From Lysobacterales bacterium (lineage in GTDB: Bacteria; Pseudomonadota; Gammaproteobacteria; Xanthomonadales; Ahniellaceae), in assembly GCA_016703225.1 (NCBI GenBank), contig JADJCM010000002.1, forward strand, positions 744,001 through 808,000: 64,000 nucleotides of DNA, written 5' to 3'. Every line of letters begins with the position of its first letter. Within the stretch, counting starts at the first letter, position 1. The notes under the pieces were generated by a model, which had not been told where the DNA came from, ran no database searches, and saw only the letters and a list, made by a program, of their open reading frames with translations. Shown here piece by piece: positions 32,131 through 41,207 of this stretch. A program made the position numbers and the translations under genes.

Positions 32131-32315
32131 TGGATAACAAGAAGCTTCGCGACAAGTCAGCCGCCGACCTGCAAGCGCACGTCGGTGAGCTGCGCAAGGA
32201 ACAGTTCAACCTGCGCATGCAGCGCGGTACCGGTCAGCTCGCGCATCCGCACGAGATCAAGCGCGTGCGTCGAGAAATCGCGCGCACCAAGACCGTGCTC
32301 GGCGAGAAGAAGTGA
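32130..32315 (+). CDS. rpmC: 50S ribosomal protein L29
   Basis: Small two-helix protein near the tunnel exit, neighbouring L23. The 61 residues include the family pattern LRKEQFNLRMQRGTGQL followed by IKRVRREIARTKTVL. Its ATG overlaps the rplP stop. Confidence 0.96.
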   Translation: MDNKKLRDKSAADLQAHVGELRKEQFNLRMQRGTGQLAHPHEIKRVRREIARTKTVLGEKK

Positions 32316-32325
32316 GACAACCGTC

Positions 32326-32586
32326 ATGACTGATACCAACAAAGCGCTGCGCACGATCGAAGGTCGCGTCGTCAGCAACAAGATGCAGAAGACCGTGACG
32401 GTGGTGATCGAACGCCTCCAGTCGCACTCGCTGTACGGGAAGGCACTGCGTCGTACGACCAAGGTGCATGCTCACGACGAGAGCGGCAAGTGCCAGGAAG
32501 GCGACAAGGTGCGAATTGCAGAGTGCGCGCCGATGTCGAAGACCAAGAACTGGCGCGTCGTCGAAGTCGTTGAGAGCGCGGGCTGA
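32326..32586 (+). CDS. rpsQ: 30S ribosomal protein S17
   Basis: Binds the 5' domain of 16S rRNA. The 86 residues start at ATG 32326 and contain the OB-fold signature NKMQKTVTVVIERLQSH and the PMSKTKNWRVVEVVE end. Last gene of the S10 operon. Confidence 0.96.
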   Translation: MTDTNKALRTIEGRVVSNKMQKTVTVVIERLQSHSLYGKALRRTTKVHAHDESGKCQEGDKVRIAECAPMSKTKNWRVVEVVESAG

Positions 32587-32599
32587 GGAGCCAGACACC

Positions 32600-32968
<369 letters not shown>

Positions 32969-32979
32969 GGGACTAGCCA

Positions 32980-33312
32980 ATGAAACGCATCAAGAAGGGC
33001 GACCAAGTTCTCGTGATCGCCGGCAAGAACAAGGGTTCCAAGGGTGAAGTGCTGCGCGTTGTCGAAGACAAGGTCGTGGTGCAGAACATGAACCTGATCA
33101 AGCGCCACACCAAGCCGAACCCCCAGGCGAACCAGCCTGGCGGCATCGTGGAACGCGAAGCACCGATTCACGTCTCGAACGTGATGCTCCTGAACACCGT
33201 CACCGGAAAGGGCGAACGCGTCGGCTTCAAGACGCTGGCACCGGCCACTGCAGGCGACAAGCCGCGCAAGGTCCGTGTTTTTCGCAAGTCCGGTGAAATG
33301 GTGGACGCATAA
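32980..33312 (+). CDS. rplX: 50S ribosomal protein L24
   Basis: Assembly initiator of the large subunit. The 110 residues start MKRIKKGDQVLVIAGKNKGS, the KOW motif, and continue through VQNMNLIKRHTKPNPQ. Complete; 11 bp after rplN. Confidence 0.97.
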   Translation: MKRIKKGDQVLVIAGKNKGSKGEVLRVVEDKVVVQNMNLIKRHTKPNPQANQPGGIVEREAPIHVSNVMLLNTVTGKGERVGFKTLAPATAGDKPRKVRVFRKSGEMVDA

Positions 33313-33321
33313 GGAATCACC

Positions 33322-33864
33322 ATGGCTACCCGTTTTGAACAACATTACAAAGATGTCGTCGTTCCGCAGTTGATGGAGCGTTTCGGCTACAAGAACCCGA
33401 TGCAGGTGCCGCGTCTGGTCAAGGTCACGCTGAACATGGGCGTGGGCGAGGCCGCGGCGAACAAGAAGGTACTCGACAACGCGCTCGACGACATGACCAA
33501 GATCGCCGGGCAGAAGCCCGTGGCGACCAAGGCTCGCGTCTCCGTTGCGACCTTCAAGATCCGCGACGGCTGGCCGATTGGCGCCAAGGTGACGTTGCGC
33601 CGCGCGCGCATGTTCGAGTTCCTCGATCGCCTGATCACCATCGCGTTGCCGCGCGTTCGCGACTTCCGTGGCGTCAGCGGACGTTCCTTCGACGGCCGGG
33701 GCAACTACAACTTCGGCATCAAGGAACAGATCATTTTCCCGGAAATCAACTTCGATGCCATCGACGCGCTGCGCGGCATGGATATCGCGATCACCACGAC
33801 CGCGAAGTCCGATGCCGAAGCCAAGGCGCTGCTCGAAGGCTTCAAGTTCCCGTTCCGCAACTAA
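33322..33864 (+). CDS. rplE: 50S ribosomal protein L5
   Basis: Binds 5S rRNA and touches the P-site tRNA. The 180 residues show LVKVTLNMGVGEAAANKKV and the C-terminal NYNFGIKEQIIFPEINFD. The gene begins 9 bp after rplX and looks intact. Confidence 0.97.
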   Translation: MATRFEQHYKDVVVPQLMERFGYKNPMQVPRLVKVTLNMGVGEAAANKKVLDNALDDMTKIAGQKPVATKARVSVATFKIRDGWPIGAKVTLRRARMFEFLDRLITIALPRVRDFRGVSGRSFDGRGNYNFGIKEQIIFPEINFDAIDALRGMDIAITTTAKSDAEAKALLEGFKFPFRN

Positions 33865-33883
33865 ACCGAACCGAGAGTCCTTC

Positions 33884-34189
33884 ATGGCAAAGACGTCCAT
33901 GGTCAATCGCGACATCAAGCGCGCCAAGACCGTCAAGAAATACGCTGCGAAGCGAGCCGAGCTGAAGCGTCAGTCGGTTGACCCCAAGGTCTCGTTCGAG
34001 GATCGCATGGAAGCGATCAAGCAACTGCAGAAGTTGCCGCGTGATGCCAGTCCGTGCCGTCAGCGCAACCGCTGCGAGCTGTCCGGGCGTTCGCGCGGCG
34101 TGTACAGCAAGTTCGGTCTTGGTCGCAACAAGCTGCGCGAAGCCACCATGCGTGGCGACGTTCCGGGTTTGCGCAAGGCCAGCTGGTAA
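33884..34189 (+). CDS. rpsN: 30S ribosomal protein S14 (zinc-free type)
   Basis: Assembly protein of the small-subunit head. The 101 residues start at ATG 33884 (MAKTSMVNRDIKRAKTVKKY). This is the long form without the two CxxC pairs: only one cysteine pair-like position remains, in SPCRQRNRCELSGR. GLGRNKLREATMRGDVPG is the conserved end. Confidence 0.96.
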   Translation: MAKTSMVNRDIKRAKTVKKYAAKRAELKRQSVDPKVSFEDRMEAIKQLQKLPRDASPCRQRNRCELSGRSRGVYSKFGLGRNKLREATMRGDVPGLRKASW

Positions 34190-34243
34190 GTCCCATCCAC
34201 AATCGGTACCGGATATCGGTGCTAACTCACGGAGATTCATCCC

Positions 34244-34642
34244 ATGAGCATGACTGATCCTATCGCCGACATGTTCACCCGCATCCGCAACGGTCTCGCG
34301 ATCGGCAAGGTGTCGGTGAAGATGCCGGCTTCAAAGGTCAAGTTGGCAATCGCCAAAGTCCTCAAAGACGAGGGCTACATCAACGACGTCGCCGTGCGCG
34401 ACCTTGATGGCAACAAGAAAGAGATCGAGATCGCGCTGCGCTATTACCTTGGCAAGCCGGCGATTGATCGCCTGCAGCGCGTCAGCAAGCCCGGTCTGCG
34501 CCAGTATCGCGGCAAGGACGGTCTGCCGCGGGTCCTGAACGGTCTCGGCGTGTCCATTGTTTCCACGTCGTCCGGCATCATGACCGACGCGCAGGCTCGC
34601 GCGAAGGGCTTGGGCGGCGAAGTGATCTGCCTCGTGGCTTAA
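34244..34642 (+). CDS. rpsH: 30S ribosomal protein S8
   Basis: Primary binder of the 16S central domain and the spc-operon repressor in Escherichia coli. The 132 residues start MSMTDPIADMFTRIRNGLAI and end with GIMTDAQARAKGLGGEVIC, the rRNA-binding region. It follows rpsN by 54 bp. Confidence 0.97.
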   Translation: MSMTDPIADMFTRIRNGLAIGKVSVKMPASKVKLAIAKVLKDEGYINDVAVRDLDGNKKEIEIALRYYLGKPAIDRLQRVSKPGLRQYRGKDGLPRVLNGLGVSIVSTSSGIMTDAQARAKGLGGEVICLVA

Positions 34643-34654
34643 GGAGAGAACCCC

Positions 34655-35179
34655 ATGTCACGAGTTGCCAAGAAGCCGATTTCCCTGATCAAGGGCGTCG
34701 AATGCAATGTTTCCGGTGAAGTGGTCACGGTCAAGGGGCCCAAGGGCACGTTGACGACAGCGCGTCCGCTGGACATCGAGGTCAAGATCGAGGGCGGCAC
34801 GGTCACCCTCGGTGCCACCGCCGAGCAAATGGCGATGGCCGGGACCTTGCGTGCATTGCTGAACAACATGGTTTCCGGTGTGGCCAATGGCTTCGAGCGA
34901 AAGCTTGAGCTGGTTGGTGTCGGCTATCGCGCTGCGATGCAGGGCAAGGATCTGAACCTTTCGCTCGGGTTCTCGCATCCGGTGTTGTTCACGCCGCCGG
35001 TCGGGGTCACGATCGAGACGCCGACCCAGACGGAAATCGTCATTAAGGGCGCGGACAAGCAGGTCGTTGGCCAAGCCGCTGCGAAGATTCGCGCCTTCCG
35101 TCCGCCGGAGCCCTACAAGGGCAAGGGCGTTCGCTACGCCGGCGAGAAGATCACGCTGAAAGAAGCGAAGAAAGCGTAA
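34655..35179 (+). CDS. rplF: 50S ribosomal protein L6
   Basis: Lies at the base of the GTPase stalk near the sarcin-ricin loop. The 174 residues comprise two similar domains, with LELVGVGYRAAMQGKDLNL between them and the C-terminal signature RPPEPYKGKGVRYAGE. Complete. Confidence 0.97.
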   Translation: MSRVAKKPISLIKGVECNVSGEVVTVKGPKGTLTTARPLDIEVKIEGGTVTLGATAEQMAMAGTLRALLNNMVSGVANGFERKLELVGVGYRAAMQGKDLNLSLGFSHPVLFTPPVGVTIETPTQTEIVIKGADKQVVGQAAAKIRAFRPPEPYKGKGVRYAGEKITLKEAKKA

Positions 35180-35205
35180 TCGCGGGCTGACTGAGGATAC
35201 CCACC

Positions 35206-35556
35206 ATGGAAAAGAACCTTTCCCGTCTGCGCCGCGCCAAGAAGACGCGCGCACACATCCGTACGCTCGCTGTTGCGCGCCTGTCCGTGCATCGCTCGAG
35301 CCAGCATCTCTACGCCCAGGTCTTTTCGGCCCAAGGCGAAGTGCTGGCTTCGGCGAATACGTTGCAGGACGAGGTGATCGCCGGACTCAAGGGCACCAAG
35401 AACAAGGCGGCTGCAGCTGCCGTCGGCAAGGCCATCGCGGAACGCGCGAAGGCGGCCGGCGTCGAGACGGTCGCATTCGATCGTTCCGGATTCCTGTATC
35501 ACGGCCGCGTGGCTGCGCTCGCCGATGCTGCCCGCGAGGGCGGTCTGAAGTTCTAG
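35206..35556 (+). CDS. rplR: 50S ribosomal protein L18
   Basis: Carries 5S rRNA into the large subunit with L5. The 116 residues open with a basic N-terminal tail (LSRLRRAKKTRAHIRTL) and end FDRSGFLYHGRVAALADAA. An 84-bp gap follows before rpsE, wider than most in this cluster; it contains GCCGC/GCGGC as the only visible inverted repeat. Confidence 0.97.
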   Translation: MEKNLSRLRRAKKTRAHIRTLAVARLSVHRSSQHLYAQVFSAQGEVLASANTLQDEVIAGLKGTKNKAAAAAVGKAIAERAKAAGVETVAFDRSGFLYHGRVAALADAAREGGLKF

Positions 35557-35640
35557 GCACGAGGTTTTACCCACAACTCCAAGCGGCCCAGCCGCAAATC
35601 ATGCCGCCGCGCTTCGTGTGCGGCGAGCCACAGGTGAGAT

Positions 35641-36153
35641 ATGAGCAACAACGATCGTGAACAGGGCGATGGCCTCCAGGAGAAGCTGATCGCCGTCAAT
35701 CGCGTGGCCAAGACCGTCAAGGGTGGCCGCCAGATGAGTTTTACCGCGCTGACCGTCGTCGGTGATGGCGAGGGCCGCGTCGGTCTCGGGTACGGCAAGG
35801 CGCGCGAAGTGCCGGCCGCGATCGCGAAGGCGATGGACCGCGCGCGCAAGGCGATGGTCAAGGTGTCACTCAAGAATGGCACGCTGCAGTACGCGGTAAA
35901 GGCAAACCACGGTGCGGCGCGCGTGTTCATGCAGCCGGCATCGGAAGGTACTGGCGTAATCGCTGGTGGTGCAATGCGTGCGGTGTTCGAAGTTGTCGGC
36001 GTGCGCAACGTGCTGGCCAAGGCCGTCGGTTCGCGCAATCCGATCAATCTGGTGCGCGCCACGATCAGGGGCCTTCAGGCGATCCAGTCGCCGGCCGATA
36101 TCGCCGCGAAGCGCGGCAAGAAACTCGAAGACCTGGTGCCGAACCATGACTAA
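35641..36153 (+). CDS. rpsE: 30S ribosomal protein S5
   Basis: Accuracy and mRNA-helicase protein of the entry channel. The 170 residues contain LQEKLIAVNRVAKTVKGGR, the site of spectinomycin-resistance changes, and the S5 signature GGRQMSFTALTVVGDGEGRV. The last codons overlap the rpmD start by 8 bp. Confidence 0.97.
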   Translation: MSNNDREQGDGLQEKLIAVNRVAKTVKGGRQMSFTALTVVGDGEGRVGLGYGKAREVPAAIAKAMDRARKAMVKVSLKNGTLQYAVKANHGAARVFMQPASEGTGVIAGGAMRAVFEVVGVRNVLAKAVGSRNPINLVRATIRGLQAIQSPADIAAKRGKKLEDLVPNHD

Positions 36154-36337
36154 GCCAACCGAATCGACGGTTACCGTCCGTCTCGTCAAGAGCCCGAACA
36201 GTTGCCCAGCGATCCATCGCCTGAGCGTGAAGGCGCTTGGTCTTGGCAAGCTCAACAGCGTTCGTACCCTCAAGGACTCACCGCAGGTGCGTGGCCTGAT
36301 CAACAAGGTCAACTACCTCGTCCGCGTCGAAAACTGA
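36146..36337 (+). CDS. rpmD: 50S ribosomal protein L30
   Basis: Small large-subunit protein. From the ATG at 36146, which overlaps the end of rpsE, it has 63 residues, including VTVRLVKSPNSCPAIHR and the typical NSVRTLKDSPQVRGLINKV. Length is normal. Confidence 0.95.
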   Translation: MTKPTESTVTVRLVKSPNSCPAIHRLSVKALGLGKLNSVRTLKDSPQVRGLINKVNYLVRVEN

Positions 36338-36363
36338 TCGCCGCGAAGCACAGGAGAAAACTC

Positions 36364-36798
36364 ATGCGTCTCAATACCATCAAGCCCGCTGCTGGCGCGC
36401 GTACGGCGCGCACTCGCGTCGGCCGCGGTATCGGTTCTGGTCTCGGCAAGACCGCGGGTCGTGGCCACAAGGGTTCGTACGCGCGCACCGGCAAGGGCAA
36501 GATCAAGCCGGGCTTCGAAGGCGGCCAGATGCCGTTGCAGCGCCGTTTGCCGAAGGTCGGTTTCCGCTCCAAGCTGAAGGCCGACACCGCGGAAGTCCGG
36601 CTGTATCAACTCGATGCACTTAAGGACACCATGGTGGACTTGGCAGCGTTAGTTGCAGCCAACCTGATCGATTCGGCCGCCAAGCGCTGCAAGGTGGTCG
36701 CCAAGGGCGAGGTCAAGCGTGCCTACACGCTGAGGGGCTTGCTCGCCACGGCCGGGGCCAAGGCTGCGATCGAAGCGGCCGGCGGCAAGATGGAGTAA
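36364..36798 (+). CDS. rplO: 50S ribosomal protein L15
   Basis: Late assembly protein spanning much of the large subunit. I use ATG 36364 (MRLNTIKPAAGARTARTRVG, 144 residues), preceded by AGGAGA. The glycine-rich N-terminal extension VGRGIGSGLGKTAGRGHKG is diagnostic. secY follows after 3 bp. Confidence 0.96.
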   Translation: MRLNTIKPAAGARTARTRVGRGIGSGLGKTAGRGHKGSYARTGKGKIKPGFEGGQMPLQRRLPKVGFRSKLKADTAEVRLYQLDALKDTMVDLAALVAANLIDSAAKRCKVVAKGEVKRAYTLRGLLATAGAKAAIEAAGGKME

Positions 36799-36801
36799 GG
36801 C

Positions 36802-38184
36802 GTGGCGAATCCTTCGGCACCTGCACAGAATCCGCTCGCGAATCTTGGTCGCATGACCGAGCTTCGCGATCGCCTGATCTTCGTCGTGCTGGCGTTGATC
36901 GTTTTTCGTCTCGGCACCTTTGTGCCGGTGCCGGGTGTCAATCCGCAGGCGATGACGCAGCTGATGGAGAGCCAGGGTGGCACCATCCTCGACATGTTCA
37001 ACATGTTCTCCGGCGGTGCGCTTGAGCGCCTGTCGGTATTCGCGCTGAATGTTGTCCCCTACATCTCGGCATCGATCATTATCCAGCTGATGGCGACGAT
37101 GGTGCCGTCGATGCAGGCGTGGCGAAAAGAAGGAGAGGCAGGACGTCGTCGGCTTTCGCAATTGACGCGATACGGCGCGGTCGGCTTGGCGGCGTTCCAG
37201 GCCTTCGGCGTGGCGGTGGCATTGCAGAGCCAGACCACGTCGGCAGGAGGCTTCCCCGTCGTCGTGAACCCGGGTCCATCGTTCATCATCAGCGCGGTCA
37301 TCGGACTGACTGCCGGGACCATGTTCCTGATGTGGCTCGGCGAACAGATCACCGAGCGCGGTGTGGGCAACGGCATATCCCTGATTATTTTCGCGGGCAT
37401 CGTCGCCGGACTGCCGAGCGCGGTGGGCATTTCCTTGCAGAAGCTGGCCTCGGGCGAGATCAACGTGTTCATCGGGATCGGCATTCTTGTCGTGGTCGTC
37501 GCGACGATCTTGTTCGTCGTGTTCATGGAGCGAGGTCAACGGCGCATCACCGTGAACTACGCAAGGCGCATGGGCGGTTCGCGCGCTTACAACAACCAGA
37601 GTTCGCATCTGCCGCTCAAGATCAACATGTCGGGCGTGATTCCGGCCATCTTTGCCTCGTCCTTCATCATGTTCCCGGCGACGATCGCGGCCATGGGTGG
37701 CAACATTAGTGGCGAAGGCTGGCTGGCCCAGTTGTCCACGTTCCTGCGGCGGGTTTCCAACTTGCTGATGCCGGGCGAGCCGCTTTATCTGGTGACCTTC
37801 GCCACCCTGATCATCGTGTTCGCCTTCTTCTACACGGCGATGGTGTTCAACTCGGCTGAGACTGCAGAGAACCTGAAGAAGTCCGGCGCGCTGATCCCCG
37901 GCATTCGTCCCGGCAAGTCGACAGCGGATTACGTCGATGGCGTGATGACGCGACTCACCGGGATCGGAGCGTTGTATCTGGTGGCGGTTTGTCTGTTGCC
38001 GACGATCCTGCAGACCGGCTGGAATGTGCCGTTCTATTTCGGCGGAACCTCGCTGCTGATCGTGGTGGTCGTGGTGATGGATTTCACCGCGCAGATTCAG
38101 GCGCACCTGGTGTCGTCTCAGTACGAGAGCCTGCTGAAGAAGACGAACTTGAAGAATTATGGTCGCAGTGGATCCGTCCGCTGA
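36802..38184 (+). CDS. secY: preprotein translocase subunit SecY
   Basis: Channel-forming subunit of the Sec translocon in the inner membrane. The GTG at 36802 gives 460 residues, with ten predicted helices, the plug-region signature GVNPQAMTQLMESQGGTILD and the cytosolic loop with MERGQRRITVNYARR. rpmJ, which follows secY in Escherichia coli, is missing here, as in Xanthomonas. Confidence 0.97.
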   Translation: MANPSAPAQNPLANLGRMTELRDRLIFVVLALIVFRLGTFVPVPGVNPQAMTQLMESQGGTILDMFNMFSGGALERLSVFALNVVPYISASIIIQLMATMVPSMQAWRKEGEAGRRRLSQLTRYGAVGLAAFQAFGVAVALQSQTTSAGGFPVVVNPGPSFIISAVIGLTAGTMFLMWLGEQITERGVGNGISLIIFAGIVAGLPSAVGISLQKLASGEINVFIGIGILVVVVATILFVVFMERGQRRITVNYARRMGGSRAYNNQSSHLPLKINMSGVIPAIFASSFIMFPATIAAMGGNISGEGWLAQLSTFLRRVSNLLMPGEPLYLVTFATLIIVFAFFYTAMVFNSAETAENLKKSGALIPGIRPGKSTADYVDGVMTRLTGIGALYLVAVCLLPTILQTGWNVPFYFGGTSLLIVVVVVMDFTAQIQAHLVSSQYESLLKKTNLKNYGRSGSVR

Positions 38185-38241
38185 GGCAACTGCGCAGGAT
38201 GTGCGGGTCGCGACGGTGATGCCGGAGCGCGATTTAGTGTG

Positions 38242-38247
38242 TACAAT
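38242..38247 (+). promoter_or_regulatory. possible -10 element before rpsM
   Basis: TACAAT lies in the AT-rich patch ATTTAGTGTGTACAATG, 38 bp before the rpsM start and the only such patch in the 101-bp gap after secY. The -35 region at a 17-bp distance is poor, so this is a weak call. Confidence 0.3.
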
Positions 38248-38285
38248 GTTTGGTTCGCTGCGCTAACAGTTTTGGAGAAGACGCG

Positions 38286-38642
38286 ATGGCGCGTATCGCC
38301 GGTGTGAATATTCCGGTCCACAAGCATGCGTGGATCGGGTTGCAGAGCATTTTCGGGATCGGACGATCCCGTTCGAAGAAGGTTTGTGTGGCGGCGGGTG
38401 TCGACCTGGCCACCAAGGTCAAGGATCTGACGGACGCCCAAGTCGAGCGTCTGCGTCAGGAGATCACGAAGTTCACGGGCGGGGGCGGCGTGCGCCGGGA
38501 GGTCGGCATCAGCATCAAGCGCCTGCAGGATCTCGGTTGCTACCGTGGCCTGCGCCATCGTCGTGGTCTGCCGGTGCGCGGACAGCGAACGCGAACCAAT
38601 GCGCGTACGCGCAAGGGTCCGCGCAGGGCGATCAAGAAGTAA
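38286..38642 (+). CDS. rpsM: 30S ribosomal protein S13
   Basis: Head protein contacting P-site tRNA and bridging to L5. The 118 residues start at ATG 38286 (MARIAGVNIPVHKHAWIGLQ); the upstream in-frame codon at 38250 adds unconserved residues. The C-terminal RGQRTRTNARTRKGPRR is typical. First gene of the alpha operon. Confidence 0.96.
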   Translation: MARIAGVNIPVHKHAWIGLQSIFGIGRSRSKKVCVAAGVDLATKVKDLTDAQVERLRQEITKFTGGGGVRREVGISIKRLQDLGCYRGLRHRRGLPVRGQRTRTNARTRKGPRRAIKK

Positions 38643-38663
38643 TCGAGCCGGGAAACCTTCATC

Positions 38664-39062
38664 ATGAATGCCAAGACTCAAGGGGCTGTCAAGCCCAGGA
38701 AGAAGGTCAAGCGCGTCGTTACCGACGGTATCGCGCATGTCCAGGCTTCGTTCAACAACACCATCATTACGATCACCGATCGGCAGGGCAACGCCCTGTC
38801 GTGGGCGACTTCGGGCGGCGCCGGCTTTCGCGGTTCGCGCAAGTCGACCCCTTTCGCTGCGCAGGTGGCTGCCGAGAAGGCCGGTCGTGCGGCGCTCGAC
38901 TACGGGCTGAAGTCCGTCGAAGTGCGTATCAAGGGCCCCGGCCCGGGCCGCGAGTCCGCGGTTCGTGCTCTCAATGCCCTCGGCTACAAGGTGTCGAACA
39001 TCATCGACATCACGCCGATCCCGCACAACGGCTGCCGTCCGCCGAAGAAGCGTCGCGTCTAA
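38664..39062 (+). CDS. rpsK: 30S ribosomal protein S11
   Basis: Platform protein near the E site. The 132 residues include VQASFNNTIITITDRQGN and the C-terminal signature RALNALGYKVSNIIDITPIP, ending in a basic tail. It follows rpsM by 21 bp. Confidence 0.97.
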   Translation: MNAKTQGAVKPRKKVKRVVTDGIAHVQASFNNTIITITDRQGNALSWATSGGAGFRGSRKSTPFAAQVAAEKAGRAALDYGLKSVEVRIKGPGPGRESAVRALNALGYKVSNIIDITPIPHNGCRPPKKRRV

Positions 39063-39074
39063 GGAAGAATAGCC

Positions 39075-39701
39075 ATGGCTCGTTATATCGGTCCTACCTG
39101 CAAGCTCGCGCGTCGTGAAGGCGCCGATCTCAGTCTCAAGAGCCCGGCGCGCGCGCTGGACTCGAAGTGCAAGCTCGAACAGAAGCCCGGCCAGCACGGT
39201 GCTGCCAAGAAGGGCAAGATGTCCGACTACGCCGTCCAGCTTCGCGAGAAGCAGAAGGTGAAGCGCATCTACGGTCTGCTCGAACGGCAATTCCGCCTGT
39301 ATTACGCGAAGGCTTCGAATCTCAAGGGTGCAACCGGCGAAAACTTGCTGCGCCTGCTCGAAAGCCGCCTCGACAACGTCGTTTTCCGCATGGGTTTCGC
39401 GGTGACGCGTGCCGGTGCCCGACAACTGGTCGCACACAAGTCGATCACCGTCAACGGCAAGAAGGTCAATCTCGCCTCCTACCAGGTGAAGCCGGGCGAC
39501 GAAGTCGCCGTGGCCGAAGGCGCACGCAAGCAGTTGCGTATCCAGGAAGCGCTGACCCTGTCCCAGGAGATGGATCTGACGCCGGGATGGGTCGAAGTGG
39601 ATGCGAAGAAGATGGCCGGTACGTTCAAGGTTGCGCCTGACCGCGCGGACTTGCCGTCGGACATCAACGAGAACCTCATTGTCGAGTTGTACTCGAAGTA
39701 A
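39075..39701 (+). CDS. rpsD: 30S ribosomal protein S4
   Basis: Nucleates 16S 5'-domain assembly; in Escherichia coli it represses the alpha operon. The 208 residues start MARYIGPTCKLARREGADLS and hold the S4 domain with RLDNVVFRMGFAVTRAGARQ and HKSITVNGKKVNLASY. Complete. Confidence 0.97.
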   Translation: MARYIGPTCKLARREGADLSLKSPARALDSKCKLEQKPGQHGAAKKGKMSDYAVQLREKQKVKRIYGLLERQFRLYYAKASNLKGATGENLLRLLESRLDNVVFRMGFAVTRAGARQLVAHKSITVNGKKVNLASYQVKPGDEVAVAEGARKQLRIQEALTLSQEMDLTPGWVEVDAKKMAGTFKVAPDRADLPSDINENLIVELYSK

Positions 39702-39719
39702 CCGGAGAGCCCAATCACC

Positions 39720-40715
39720 ATGGTTGCAAACGCCACAAGCGTCATGCGCGCCCGCGGCATCACCGCCGAGCGACTCGCGCCCAACCGCGCGCGCGTCGCT
39801 GTCGAACCGCTCGAGCGCGGGTTCGGCCACACGCTCGGCAACGCGCTTCGGCGCGTGCTGCTCTCGTCGATTCCGGGCTGCGCCATCACCGAAGTCGAGA
39901 TCGACAACGTCCTGCACGAGTACACCACTCTGGAAGGGCTGCAGGAGGACGTGATCGAAGTCCTGTTGAACCTGAAGGATGTGGCCCTGCGCATGCACGG
40001 TCACGACGAGACCTTGCTCACCCTGGTCAAGAAGGGCCCGGGTGTCGTCACTGCCGGTGACATCAAGGTGGACCATAGCGTCGAGATCATCAATCCCGAT
40101 CACGTGATCTGCCACCTGACCAAGGACACGCAGATCAACATGCGCCTGCGCATCGCGCGCGGCGTCGGCTACCAGCCGGCGCTGTCGCGTCGTCGCCCAG
40201 ACGAGGAGTCGCGTCCGATCGGCCGCCTGCAACTCGATGCGAGTTTCAGCCCGATTCGTCGTGTCGCCTTCGAAGTCGACAACGCCCGCGTTGAGCAGCG
40301 CACCGACCTCGACAAGCTCGTGCTCGATATCGAGACCAACGGCACCATCGAAGCGGAAGAAGCAGTGCGCCGCGCTGCCGACATCCTCGCCGATCAACTG
40401 TCGGTGTTCGGCGACTTCACGCGTCGCGAGAGCGCCGCCGCGAAACCGGCCGCAACCGGCATCGATCCGCTGCTGATGCGTCCGATCGACGACCTCGAAC
40501 TCACCGTCCGGTCGGCGAACTGCCTGAAGGCCGAGAGCATCTACTACATCGGAGACCTGGTGCAGCGCACCGAGGTCGAGCTGCTGAAGACGCCGAATCT
40601 CGGCAAGAAGTCGCTCACCGAAATCAAGGAAGTGCTCGCCGCCCGCGGTCTCTCGCTCGGCATGAAGCTCGAAAACTGGCCCCCGGCCGGCGTGCAACAC
40701 GGCATGCTGGGCTGA
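39720..40715 (+). CDS. rpoA: RNA polymerase subunit alpha
   Basis: Dimer that starts polymerase assembly and contacts activators and UP elements. Of 331 residues, the N-terminal domain has FGHTLGNALRRVLLSSIPG and the C-terminal domain carries the UP-binding helix-hairpin-helix at SANCLKAESIYYIGDLVQR and LGKKSLTEIKEVLAARGLSL. Located between rpsD and rplQ as usual. Confidence 0.98.
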   Translation: MVANATSVMRARGITAERLAPNRARVAVEPLERGFGHTLGNALRRVLLSSIPGCAITEVEIDNVLHEYTTLEGLQEDVIEVLLNLKDVALRMHGHDETLLTLVKKGPGVVTAGDIKVDHSVEIINPDHVICHLTKDTQINMRLRIARGVGYQPALSRRRPDEESRPIGRLQLDASFSPIRRVAFEVDNARVEQRTDLDKLVLDIETNGTIEAEEAVRRAADILADQLSVFGDFTRRESAAAKPAATGIDPLLMRPIDDLELTVRSANCLKAESIYYIGDLVQRTEVELLKTPNLGKKSLTEIKEVLAARGLSLGMKLENWPPAGVQHGMLG

Positions 40716-40734
40716 GGCACAAAGGAAATTATTT

Positions 40735-41118
40735 ATGCGCCACCTCAAATCCGGTCGCAAGTTCAATCGCACCAGTTCGCACCGCGAAGCCATGTTCAAG
40801 AACATGGCCAGCTCGCTGTTCGTGCATGGCCTGATCAAGACCACCCTGCCGAAGGCCAAGGAACTCCGTCGTGTTGCCGAGCCGCTGATCACGCTCGCCA
40901 AGATCGACGGCGTCGCCAATCGCCGCCTGGCCTTTGATCGCCTGCGCGACAAGGCTGCGGTCGGCGTGCTGTTCACCGAGCTTGGTCCGCGTTACCGCGA
41001 ACGCAAGGGTGGCTATCTGCGCATCCTCAAGTGCGGCTTCCGCGCTGGAGATGCCGCCCCGATGGCCTACGTGGAACTGGTCGACCGTCCGCAAGTCGAA
41101 GCCACCGCCGAAGCGTAA
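40735..41118 (+). CDS. rplQ: 50S ribosomal protein L17
   Basis: Tunnel-exit protein. The 127 residues begin MRHLKSGRKFNRTSSHREAM and include KTTLPKAKELRRVAEPLITL. Last gene of the alpha operon; a terminator follows 28 bp later. Confidence 0.97.
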   Translation: MRHLKSGRKFNRTSSHREAMFKNMASSLFVHGLIKTTLPKAKELRRVAEPLITLAKIDGVANRRLAFDRLRDKAAVGVLFTELGPRYRERKGGYLRILKCGFRAGDAAPMAYVELVDRPQVEATAEA

Positions 41119-41146
41119 GCTCTCGCCGCGGTGAACTTCTGAGCAG

Positions 41147-41175
41147 AGGCCTCGGTCGAAAGACCGGGGCCTTTT
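41147..41175 (+). terminator. intrinsic terminator of the ribosomal protein cluster
   Basis: An 11-bp stem (AGGCCTCGGTC/GACCGGGGCCT, one G-T pair) capped by GAAA and running into TTTTC. It has the same GAAA-loop design as the hairpin before rpoB. Confidence 0.85.
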
Positions 41176-41207
41176 CGTCTTTCGGCATCAGTACATGAGG
41201 AAATTCC

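Noticed and set aside
38185..38285. rpmJ (L36) gene after secY
   Set aside because: No 37-38-codon frame with the L36 cysteine pattern is present in this gap.
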